In this document: piece after piece, positions 7,919 to 14,995 of the stretch
Position numbering within the stretch: the first letter of the stretch is position 1
Layout: every line of letters begins with the position of its first letter
Assembly (NCBI RefSeq): GCF_031628175.1
Contig: NZ_JAVLVT010000006.1
Span: 233,871 to 297,870 of the forward strand
DNA length: 64,000 nucleotides
Origin: Lipingzhangella_A rawalii
GTDB lineage: Bacteria; Actinomycetota; Actinomycetes; Streptosporangiales; Streptosporangiaceae
Direction: 5' to 3'
Translations under genes and position numbers: made by a program
Notes under the pieces: generated by a model
Database searches by the model: none
Seen by the model: the letters and a program-made list of their open reading frames with translations, nothing else
What the model was told of the DNA's origin: nothing

Positions 7919-7966
7919 GCGCGCGTGGTGAGCACACATTGCCCTCGACGGCAATATTGAGCACGC
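7919..7966. promoter_or_regulatory. nested inverted repeat upstream of the XRE-TPR gene
   Basis: TTGCC-ctcgac-GGCAA (7939-7954) is nested inside copies of TGAGCAC (about 7929 and 7958) and outer GCGCGTG/CACGCGC arms. It lies in the divergent region between the Cys-tailed protein gene and the XRE-TPR gene, where an autoregulatory operator would be expected. Confidence 0.4.
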
Positions 7967-8010
7967 GCGCTACGGGGTAAGGTCTACCCTCCCACCCTCA
8001 GGAGATCGCT

Positions 8011-9309
8011 GTGCCGGTCAGCCGCGCGACCCGCGCCCAGCTCGCACGCGAAGCCGCTCGTATCCGCGCCGAGCACCAGCGCGCCGGTGCCCCCGTGCCC
8101 GCCATCACTGCACAGATCACCCGCGAGCTTCCTCTGTCTGCGCTGGAGGCGTGGCGGCTCGCCTACGGATGGTCGCGCCGGCATGTCGTCGAAGCTGTCG
8201 GCGAGGTCTATCGCGTCGAAGGTCTCGCCACGCCCGGCCTGACCACGGCGATGCTGTGCCGGTGGGAGCACGGCCAGGCCCGCCCGGGTCCCGAATACAT
8301 CCACGCCCTGGCACAGGTGTACGGGACCATGCCGACACGACTCGGTCTTGCCCTGCCCGCAGGCGGGCTTGATTGGTACGGTCAGCGGATACCGCAGCCG
8401 CGACAGGAGCCCCAGATGCCCTCCGAGTACCCCGAGCTGGTGGCCGTTGCTGACAGCATCGGGCTACACGGAGCCGATACCGGGGCATACCTGGCCGAGA
8501 ACGCCCTGGACTTCTACGCGGCCCGCTACAGCGACTTCCCACCCCACATCCTGGCCAGGGAGGTAGCCCGTTGCCGCAGCCTGCTCATGCACCACCAGGA
8601 CACGGACACCCGACGCGTCCTGGGTTGGCTCTCAGCGTTACTGGGCAACCTCGCCCACCACACCGCCGACCCGGCAGGCGCACTCATCCACCTGGGCACC
8701 GCTGCTCGCATCGGGGAACAGGTCGGCGACGCCAGACTGACGGGATGGGCGGTGGGCGCCCAGTCCATGGTGACCATGTCCCAAGATCGGCCCACTGATG
8801 CACTGGACTTGGCCGACCACGCTGCCCAGTACGCCACCACCCCGCTGCGCCGCGCCCAAGTCACTGCGTGGTGCCGACTGCGTCCCCTCGCTGCCCTGGG
8901 CGACACGGCCGGGATGGCCGAAGCCATCCGCCAGGCCCGCCGGGACATGGACGCCAGCGCGGACGCACCAGGTCGGTTCGGGTTCGACCAGCCCGAATTC
9001 GAGCTGCACGTGGCCGAAGCCCAACTCGCGCACCATCCCGCCGCAGCACGCGAGCACGCAACAGCCTCCGCAGGTCTCAAGCGCGTGGGCTCACCCGGCT
9101 GGGCCGCAGCCATCGCGGTACACGCACGCGCCGAGGCAGCCCACCACCAGACCCAGGACGCGGTCGGGCTGGCGGAGAACCTACTTGACGCGGTCCCGGC
9201 CGACGCGCTGCGCGCCAACACGGTGACACGACTACAGCACCTCGCGGATGACCTGTCGGGCCAGCCTGCGGCGCGCGGCCTGACTGAACGTATCCGGGCG
9301 CTCGGATGA
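8011..9309 (+). CDS. XRE-family regulator with TPR-like C-terminal domain
   Basis: GTG 8011 is preceded by AGGAG at 7 bases. The 432-residue product has an N-terminal DNA-binding part (residues 1-105: a basic helical leader, then a helix-turn-helix reading AWRLAYGWSRRHVVEAVG ... MLCRWEHGQARP). A long alpha-helical solenoid of TPR type follows (about 150-430). This architecture is typical of actinobacterial regulators of specialised metabolism. Codon 210 (8638-8640) is a TTA leucine codon, rare in such GC-rich genomes. About 50 bases near its 3' end (9056-9106) recur at 10987-11037, in the altered 3' end of trpS. It probably controls itself and the divergent Cys-tailed gene. Confidence 0.85.
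   Translation: MPVSRATRAQLAREAARIRAEHQRAGAPVPAITAQITRELPLSALEAWRLAYGWSRRHVVEAVGEVYRVEGLATPGLTTAMLCRWEHGQARPGPEYIHALAQVYGTMPTRLGLALPAGGLDWYGQRIPQPRQEPQMPSEYPELVAVADSIGLHGADTGAYLAENALDFYAARYSDFPPHILAREVARCRSLLMHHQDTDTRRVLGWLSALLGNLAHHTADPAGALIHLGTAARIGEQVGDARLTGWAVGAQSMVTMSQDRPTDALDLADHAAQYATTPLRRAQVTAWCRLRPLAALGDTAGMAEAIRQARRDMDASADAPGRFGFDQPEFELHVAEAQLAHHPAAAREHATASAGLKRVGSPGWAAAIAVHARAEAAHHQTQDAVGLAENLLDAVPADALRANTVTRLQHLADDLSGQPAARGLTERIRALG
9056..9106. repeat. 51-base segment repeated at 10987-11037
   Basis: This stretch inside the XRE-TPR coding region matches 10987-11037 at about 49 of 51 positions in the same orientation, including the uninterrupted block GGTCTCAAGCGCGTGGGCTC. The second copy lies at the altered 3' end of the trpS gene, marking a recombination junction. 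Confidence 0.9.
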
Positions 9310-9397
9310 CCATCCATGCATGCCAAAGCCGGTAATGCCGTAAGCCTGGTCACCCGGCGCTACTGTGGGACGATCGCGCCGCTGGAAGGAATCACCG

Positions 9398-10690
9398 ATG
9401 CATGATGTTCGCGCGCTGCTCGACCTGGGGGACGAGGCCGTCCGAAAGTTGGCCCGTCGTGGCTATGCGCTGGACCTCTCGGTGTTGTCCGACCTCCAGG
9501 ATCGCCGCAACCAGAGCATCTATTCCGCGGATGAGCTGCGGGCCGAATCCAAGCGGGTGGCCAAGCAGGTCACCGAGGCGGCGCGTGCCGGCGAGGATGT
9601 CACCGAGCTGAAGGAGCATGCCCGCCAGCTCAAGGAACAGATCCGCGAACGTGAGCAGGAGCAGGAGCGGATCCAGCAGGAGCTGCGGGAGTTCGTGCTC
9701 GGGATTCCAAACCTCCCGCTGGACTCCGCACCCGAGGGTGATTCGGAGGACTTCGCTGTTGAGTTGCGCAAAGTGGGGACTCCGCCCGCGTTCGACTTCG
9801 ATCCGAAGGATCACGTCGATCTCGGCGAGGCCATGGGGATCTTCGACTTCACCCGGGCCACCAAGCTGTCTGGCCCCCGCTTCAGTATCACCCGCGGTGT
9901 CGGCGCTGCGCTCGAACGGGCTCTGGCCTGGTTCTTCCTGACCCTGCATACCCAGCGGCACGACTACGTCGAGTACGGCGTGCCCTTCCTGGTCACCCCG
10001 ACGACGATGACCGGAACCGGGCAGCTTCCCAAGTTCGAGGAGGACCTGTTCAAGACGGGGGTGGCCGACCGGGACCTCTACCTGATTCCCACCGCTGAGG
10101 TGCCCCTGACCAACCTGTTCGCCGACGAGATCCTCGCCCCGGCGGACCTGCCGCTGGGTCTGACGGCGCACACTCCCTGCTTCCGTTCCGAAGCCGGCTC
10201 CTACGGCCGGGACACCCGCGGAATCTTGCGTCAGCACCAGTTCGCGAAGGTGGAGATGGTTCGTGTCTGTGCCGCGGAGGACTCCCAGTCCGAGATGGAC
10301 AAGATGGTCTCCCACGCCGAGACCTGCCTGAAAGAGCTGGACCTGGCCTATCGGGTGGTGGCGCTGGCGGCCGGAGACATGGGCTTCTCCGCGCAGCTGA
10401 CCCACGATCTTGAGGTGTGGCTGCCCAGCCAGAACACCTACCGGGAGATCTCCTCGGTCTCCGATTGTGGCACCTTCCAGGCACGCCGCGCGGGGATCCG
10501 CACGCGCACCGTCGAGGGAAAGACCACCCCGGTGGCCACACTCAACGGCTCGGGCATGCCGATCGGCCGCACAATGGCGGCAATCCTGGAACAGAACCAG
10601 CAGCCCGACGGCTCGGTGATCCTCCCCGAAGCCCTCGTCCCCCATCTTGGGTTCCGCCGGATCGGCCCGGACGGCACACCCCAGGAGTAG
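9398..10690 (+). CDS. serS: seryl-tRNA synthetase, probably an accessory copy
   Basis: The 430-residue protein has the SerRS layout: an N-terminal antiparallel coiled coil (about residues 25-110, rich in E/Q/R/K) and a class II catalytic domain. Motif 2 is seen as CFRSEAGSYGRDTRGILRQH and motif 3 as NGSGMPIGRTMAAILE. It ligates serine to tRNA-Ser. ATG 9398 follows AAGGA at 7 bases. The N-terminus does not resemble the usual actinobacterial housekeeping SerRS start, and the gene lies in a degraded accessory cluster. I therefore think it is a second copy, as used for self-resistance or to supply Ser-tRNA to a biosynthetic enzyme. It is followed three bases later by a broken glycosyltransferase gene. 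Confidence 0.85.
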   Translation: MHDVRALLDLGDEAVRKLARRGYALDLSVLSDLQDRRNQSIYSADELRAESKRVAKQVTEAARAGEDVTELKEHARQLKEQIREREQEQERIQQELREFVLGIPNLPLDSAPEGDSEDFAVELRKVGTPPAFDFDPKDHVDLGEAMGIFDFTRATKLSGPRFSITRGVGAALERALAWFFLTLHTQRHDYVEYGVPFLVTPTTMTGTGQLPKFEEDLFKTGVADRDLYLIPTAEVPLTNLFADEILAPADLPLGLTAHTPCFRSEAGSYGRDTRGILRQHQFAKVEMVRVCAAEDSQSEMDKMVSHAETCLKELDLAYRVVALAAGDMGFSAQLTHDLEVWLPSQNTYREISSVSDCGTFQARRAGIRTRTVEGKTTPVATLNGSGMPIGRTMAAILEQNQQPDGSVILPEALVPHLGFRRIGPDGTPQE

Positions 10691-10693
10691 CGC

Positions 10694-10893
10694 GTGCTCG
10701 TCGGAATCTGTGACTTCCCCGGCAGCTACCACTTTCCACCACACGGATACAGCGGAATCGAACGATGGCTGTGGGCCACCGCCCTCGGCGCACGCGCTGC
10801 CGGCGCCGAGGTACATCTCCTGGGCCCGCTCTGGCGCACCGAGCTGGCTGAAGATTGGCCCATCATCCCGTTGCGGTTTGAGGACGTACCCCA
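10694..10893 (+). pseudogene. 5' fragment of a glycosyltransferase gene
   Basis: GTG 10694 begins three bases after the serS stop, so it was probably co-transcribed with serS. About 67 codons read as the N-terminus of a GT4-type glycosyltransferase (SGIERWLWATALGARAAGAEVHLLGP). After about 10893 the sequence no longer looks like this family in any frame. In another frame, 10893-10985 encodes what looks like the unrelated C-terminus of a protein (PPPEEILVQWHEHMHHMGYL then stop). The gene is therefore cut off by a rearrangement. A long open frame continuing to 12223 is antisense to trpS and is not coding. Confidence 0.7.
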
Positions 10894-10969
10894 GGGCAGC
10901 GCGGCAGATGGACTGCCCTCCGCCGGAGGAGATCCTGGTGCAGTGGCACGAGCACATGCACCACATGGG

Positions 10970-12085
10970 TTACCTCGATCCCTGATACGCAACAGCGTCC
11001 GCAGGTCTCAAGCGCGTGGGCTCACCCGGCTGGGTCGCGCCCTTCTTCTGTGCCCGTTCGGCTTTGCGGCGCAGTTGGTTGTAGGCGCCGGCCAGGCCCA
11101 TGGCTTTGCGAACCTCGGCGAGGACCTGTTGGACCTCCCGGCGGGTGCGCTCGGTGCCCTCCACGATGATCTGGTCCACCAGGCCAGGCTGGGTCTCAAA
11201 GGAGGCGCGGCGCTGTCGGATGGGGTCGAGGAACCGGTTCAGGGCCGCAGCGAGCTGGTCTTTGACCTCGACGTCGCCGACCGTGCCCGCCCGGTAACGC
11301 TCCTTGAGCTCGGCCACCTCGGCCGGATTGTCGTTGAACGTGTCGTGGTAGACGAAGACCGGGTTGCCCTCGACCGTTCCGGGGACGTCGGCGCTTACTC
11401 GATTGGGGTCGGTGTACATCGCCGAGACCTTCTTACGGACTTCCTCTGCGCTGTCGGACAGGTAGATGACGTTACCGAGGGACTTGCTGGCCTTGGCTTG
11501 GCCGTCCGTGCCGACCAGGGAGGACACCTCGCTGGTGATGAGTTCGGGGATGGGGAAGGTCTCGCCGTAGAGGTGGTTGAACCGTCTGGCGATCTCCCGG
11601 GTGACCTCGATGTGGGCGTGGTTGTCCTTGCCGACTGGGACGGCGTTGGCCTTGACGCAGAGGATGTCGGCGGCCTGGAGGACCGGATAGCCCAGCAGCC
11701 CGTAGGGCATGTCGGTTTCCTTGTCGGCGTCACGCGCCATGTCCTTGAGACTGGGGATGCGTTCCAGGCGCGCCACCGTGACCAGGTTCTGGAACAGGGT
11801 GTTGAGCTCGCCGATCTCCGGAATGGCGGACTGGAGGTAGAACGTCGCGCGTTCGGGCTCGATGCCTGCGGCCAGCGCGTCGAGCACCATCTGGCGGGCG
11901 TTGCCCGAGACCTGGTCGATGTCGGCACGGGTGTTCTTGGTGGTGAGCATGTGCAGATCAGCGATGATGAACCAGGACTCGTACTGGTGTTGCAGCCTGA
12001 CCCGGTTGGCGATGCTGCCCACGTAGTGGCCCAGGTGCAGCTTTCCGGTGGGCCGGTCTCCGGTGAGCATCCGCTGATCTGTCAT
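10970..12085 (-). CDS. trpS: tryptophanyl-tRNA synthetase, second type, altered C-terminus
   Basis: The 371-residue class I synthetase starts at ATG 12085 (MTDQRMLTGDRPTGKLHLGH), preceded by AAGGA. The HIGH-like signature is HLGHYVG; the KMSKS loop reads KASKS. The GDRPTGKLHLGHYVGS start and NLVTVARLERIPS stretch mark the TrpRS type found in many Firmicutes, distinct from the common actinobacterial enzyme. Such extra TrpRS copies occur with tryptophan-analogue antibiotics or tRNA-dependent pathways. After KAERAQKKG the last residues (TQPGEPTRLRPADAVAYQGSR) are read from the 51-base repeat, so the native 3' end has probably been replaced. The truncated aminotransferase lies directly upstream on the same strand. 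Confidence 0.85.
   Translation of the reverse strand: MTDQRMLTGDRPTGKLHLGHYVGSIANRVRLQHQYESWFIIADLHMLTTKNTRADIDQVSGNARQMVLDALAAGIEPERATFYLQSAIPEIGELNTLFQNLVTVARLERIPSLKDMARDADKETDMPYGLLGYPVLQAADILCVKANAVPVGKDNHAHIEVTREIARRFNHLYGETFPIPELITSEVSSLVGTDGQAKASKSLGNVIYLSDSAEEVRKKVSAMYTDPNRVSADVPGTVEGNPVFVYHDTFNDNPAEVAELKERYRAGTVGDVEVKDQLAAALNRFLDPIRQRRASFETQPGLVDQIIVEGTERTRREVQQVLAEVRKAMGLAGAYNQLRRKAERAQKKGATQPGEPTRLRPADAVAYQGSR
10987..11037. repeat. second copy of the 51-base segment from 9056-9106
   Basis: About 49 of 51 bases match 9056-9106 in direct orientation. In the first copy the sequence codes for part of the XRE-TPR regulator; here it is read backwards as the end of trpS. The coding content of the first copy shows which copy is the original. 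Confidence 0.9.
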
Positions 12086-12130
12086 GACGGCGGAGTCCTT
12101 CGCCAGAGGTCGGTCGTGGGTGTGCACGCG

Positions 12131-12832
12131 TCACGGGCAGCCCGGAATAGTGTCCGCGATCGCATCGATAACCGGGGCGACCGTGGGAACGTCGATCACG
12201 TGGAGCTGAATCCACCCGGGTAGCTCCCAACGGTGACCATCGCGATACCGGGCGTTCCGCGCCCGAAGTCTATCGACAACCGGTTGGTACCAACCCGCGA
12301 GATTCAGCAACAGGAAGTTCGCCTGGCTGGGGACGTAGTCGATGCCGCGCTCGTCGAGTTCGGCACCCAGGCGCGCACGGGCGGTGCAGTTGGCCTGGAT
12401 CGTCTGGTCAACGCGGGGAGGATCAGCCAATGACACGCTGGCTGCCGCGGTGGCCAGCGCGGCGAGGGCGTACGGTAACCGCTGCTGGCACAGCCGTGCG
12501 GCGGTGGCCGTGGCGGTCAGGACGTAGCCAACGCGTGCCCCCAGCAGGCAGTGGGCCTTCGACAGGGTGCCGACGGCCACGATTTCCGAGTGCGCCTCCA
12601 TAAAGTCGGCGTAGGCCAGGTCCAGCAGCAGTCGGGCGCCGCGGGGCAACCGGGGGACCAGGTGCTGGATGATCGCATCGAGGAATACGGCGGCGCCAGA
12701 GACCGAATGTGGTAGCTCGATGACCACGAGCGCTGTGCGCTCCCCAATCGCGCGCTCCGTTCTGCCGCGCACGTGCGGGGGCGCCGCAGCGGATACCCCC
12801 GGACTGTCGGCGCTCGTGGCGTTCCCCGCCAC
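12131..12832 (-). pseudogene. N-terminally truncated class I/II aminotransferase
   Basis: About 210 residues match the second half of a histidinol-phosphate-aminotransferase-like PLP enzyme: a large-domain segment LLLDLAYADFME, the PLP-lysine motif GTLSKAHCLLGARVGY, and a C-terminal small domain (NFLLLNLAGW). The first 140 or so residues expected for the fold are missing. The open frame instead starts inside an antisense copy of the 3' end of the gene at 2064-3332; the junction is at 12780/12781. Without its N-terminal domain the enzyme should be inactive. Its stop lies 45 bases before the trpS start, so both may once have been one operon. Confidence 0.7.
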
Positions 12833-13004
12833 CTGTCTGCGGCTGCCCTACGAGCCGTGGATCGAACAGGAGCGCGCGCACGAGTGGCGCCGGGCACACG
12901 AACAGTCTCGACTACCGCGGCCGCTCCGACCGGCCCACCTGCGCCGGGTTCTGCGTTCCTACCGGGGCGACCTCTGCTACGGATTCACTGACCTGACCGC
13001 CTGA
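12781..13004 (+). pseudogene. displaced 3' fragment of the 2064-3332 membrane-protein gene
   Basis: This fragment encodes the same last 74 residues (ending RGDLCYGFTDLTA) as the gene at 2064-3332, with one amino-acid change (A to S) and two silent ones. It lacks the rest of the gene. The near identity implies a recent duplication or ongoing gene conversion. After the stop the octamer CTGACCGC is repeated about four times, against two in the source copy, and similarity continues to about 13050. Confidence 0.85.
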
Positions 13005-13087
13005 CCGCCTGACCGCCTGACCGTCCGCGGCCGACATCTCGCCCGGTCCCGCACCGCCGACACGGGACCCGTGCCCGATTGGCCCGG

Positions 13088-13123
13088 GGGTGGGTGCCGT
13101 TCCCGCAGGGCCGGCGCCCACCC
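13088..13123. terminator. hairpin downstream of ridA
   Basis: GGGTGGGTGCC (13088-13098) pairs with GGCGCCCACCC (13113-13123) with one G-T wobble, just after the ridA stop on the minus strand. A second small palindrome, CACGGG-A-CCCGTG (13061-13073), lies beside it. Confidence 0.45.
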
Positions 13124-13148
13124 ACGCGGGGCGAGCCACGCCCCGGCG

Positions 13149-13529
13149 TCAGCTCCGGGGCCGGTAGAGCACGGCGTCGACCTCGATCTCGAAGCCGGGC
13201 AGGTTGGCGTGCAGGGTGGTACGCGCGGGCGGCTCGGTGGGGAAGTACTCCGCGAAGATCTCGTTCATTGCCGCGAAGTTGTCCAGGTCGAGGAGGTACA
13301 CCCCGACACGGACCGCATCGGCGAGGCTGGCCCCGGACGCTGTCGCAACCGCGGAGAGGTTGTCGAAGGTGGCCCGAGCCTGGGGCTCGAATCCACCCGG
13401 AGTTAGCGAACGGTCGAGGCGGTGTGGGGTCGCCCCCGCCAGATAGACGAAGTCTCCCGCCACCACCGCCTGCGAGTACGGCCCTCCGGGTGGGGCGGCG
13501 TCCTGGGTGTGGACAACGCGCTTGCTCAT
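13149..13529 (-). CDS. ridA: RidA/YjgF enamine deaminase
   Basis: The 126-residue protein is a RidA family member: PYSQAVVAGDFVYLAG near residues 17-32, then FDNLSAVATASGASLADAVRVGVYLLD, and R-T-T-L at about residue 105, where the catalytic arginine sits. RidA hydrolyses reactive enamine/imine intermediates released by PLP-dependent dehydratases to keto acids and ammonia. It lies downstream of exactly such an enzyme here, after a gap of about 70 bases. ATG 13529 (MSKRVVHTQ) follows AAAGG. The role in the sugar-acid pathway is inferred from context. Confidence 0.85.
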   Translation of the reverse strand: MSKRVVHTQDAAPPGGPYSQAVVAGDFVYLAGATPHRLDRSLTPGGFEPQARATFDNLSAVATASGASLADAVRVGVYLLDLDNFAAMNEIFAEYFPTEPPARTTLHANLPGFEIEVDAVLYRPRS

Positions 13530-13600
13530 GTGGAACCTTTCCGTTTCTCCGGGGCTGGATCTCCGGGGCTGTGCCGCGTTGAACGCGGTTCGAGCCAGAG

Positions 13601-14995
13601 TCAGAACAGGGTGCGCACGGCGTCGATCACGCGGTGGCGCGTGTCGAGCACGGGGATCAGCGGCCACTTGTCGAAGACCGTGCATGGATGGGACAGGCCG
13701 AGCTCCACCACGTCCCCGATCCGTGGTGTGGTCGTCGTCCCATCCGCATGCTCGGTGTCGATGTCGAGGAATCCGTGGTGGTCATTGAGTTCGACCAGGC
13801 GCACTCCCCTGCCGACGGGCAGGCGTTGTCCCGCGCGGTGGATCGCGCGCACGATGGGCAGATCGAGGTCGAAGGACACGTCCCGCTTCCCGGCCCCCAC
13901 GAGGGCGCGTCCCGGCTCGGGGTAGGACAGGACCCGGGCGAAACAGCTGAGTGCCGGGCGCAGCGGCTCGGTGTCGGCCCCGGAACGCAGGGGTGAGGCA
14001 CGTTCCAGGAACAGGTCGTCGTGGGTGACGTAGCAGCCCGAGCGCAGGACCCGGCGCAGTGGGAGCGACAGTGCAGGCGGTTCCGGCCGTGTCTGTTCCC
14101 GGGGGCGTTCTTCGGGGGTGGTTCCCGCGTTCGGGTCCTGCCGCGGACCGGGGCCCGCGGGCAGCTGAGCGAAGGCGTCGGCCACGAGGTCGGGGTAGGC
14201 ACTACCACCCGCGGTGACGATCACCTCCGGGTGTTCGGAGAACAGTCCGGCGTGGTCGGCCCGGTACACGAATTCGCTGAGACGTTCCAGCCAGGCGCGG
14301 GCCTGTCGTGGAGCGTCGGTGTCCCGTCGTTGGGGCAGAACCCCTTCGTAGCCCTCCACCCCGGCCAGGGTCAGGTGTGCGCTGCGTGCGACGCGACCGG
14401 CAAGTTCCAGGGCATCGTCCAGACTGCGGACCCCGGTCCGTCGCCCCGCGACCCCCAGCTCGACCAGCACCGGCACTGGCTGGGGAGCATCGGCGAGTGC
14501 CTGTTCCATCCGCTCCACCGCGTCTGTGGAGTCCACGAGGCACAGCACAGTGACCCCGGGATCGGCGTTGGCTGCGCCGAGCCAGGCCACAGCTGCCGGA
14601 TCGAGAACCTCGTTCGCGATGAGGATGCGGGCAACACCGAAGCGATACATGATCCGGGCCTGTGCGGCCGTGGCGGCGGTGATGGCCCAGGCACCGCGGT
14701 CCAGCTGGGCCTGCCACAGTTGCGGTGCCATCGTGGTTTTGCCGTGCGGAGCTAGATCCAGTCCGCGTTCGGCACACCAGCGGGCGAACCGGTCCAGGTT
14801 GTGTTCCAGCTCTGCGGCGTGCAGTGTCACCGCCGGCAACCACAGTTCTTCCAGGTGCGCGCCGTCCGCACGGAGCTGCGCGGGGCTGGCGGGGCTCGTC
14901 GGCAGGGACCGGGCCTCCACCGGCTGGGAGTCCAGACCCGTCAGGGCCGAGCTGCGGCCCGGGTTGGGAAGCGGGGATGCGGAGGGTGTGGTCAC
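13601..14995 (-). CDS. PLP-dependent D-amino acid dehydratase/aldolase (DSD1-like)
   Basis: This 464-residue fold-type III PLP enzyme (alanine racemase N-terminal barrel plus D-serine-dehydratase-like C-terminal domain, COG3616) carries the PLP lysine K86 in LAPHGKTTMAP. A C-terminal metal-site region reads LVELNDHHGFL and SHPCTVFDKWPLIPVLD. Members dehydrate D-serine, D-threo-hydroxyaspartate or related 2-amino-3-hydroxy acids, or cleave D-threonine. GTG 14995 overlaps the amidohydrolase stop as GTGA. Between amidohydrolase and ridA, and opposite a KDG-kinase/KDPG-aldolase arm, the best fit is a D-glucosaminate-type dehydratase producing 2-keto-3-deoxygluconate. That substrate is inference. 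An internal Pro/Arg-rich insertion lies before the C-terminal domain. Confidence 0.8.
   Translation of the reverse strand: MTTPSASPLPNPGRSSALTGLDSQPVEARSLPTSPASPAQLRADGAHLEELWLPAVTLHAAELEHNLDRFARWCAERGLDLAPHGKTTMAPQLWQAQLDRGAWAITAATAAQARIMYRFGVARILIANEVLDPAAVAWLGAANADPGVTVLCLVDSTDAVERMEQALADAPQPVPVLVELGVAGRRTGVRSLDDALELAGRVARSAHLTLAGVEGYEGVLPQRRDTDAPRQARAWLERLSEFVYRADHAGLFSEHPEVIVTAGGSAYPDLVADAFAQLPAGPGPRQDPNAGTTPEERPREQTRPEPPALSLPLRRVLRSGCYVTHDDLFLERASPLRSGADTEPLRPALSCFARVLSYPEPGRALVGAGKRDVSFDLDLPIVRAIHRAGQRLPVGRGVRLVELNDHHGFLDIDTEHADGTTTTPRIGDVVELGLSHPCTVFDKWPLIPVLDTRHRVIDAVRTLF

Noticed and set aside
10694..12223. 509-codon plus-strand frame continuing from the glycosyltransferase start
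   Set aside because: Only the first 67 codons match a glycosyltransferase; the rest is antisense to trpS.
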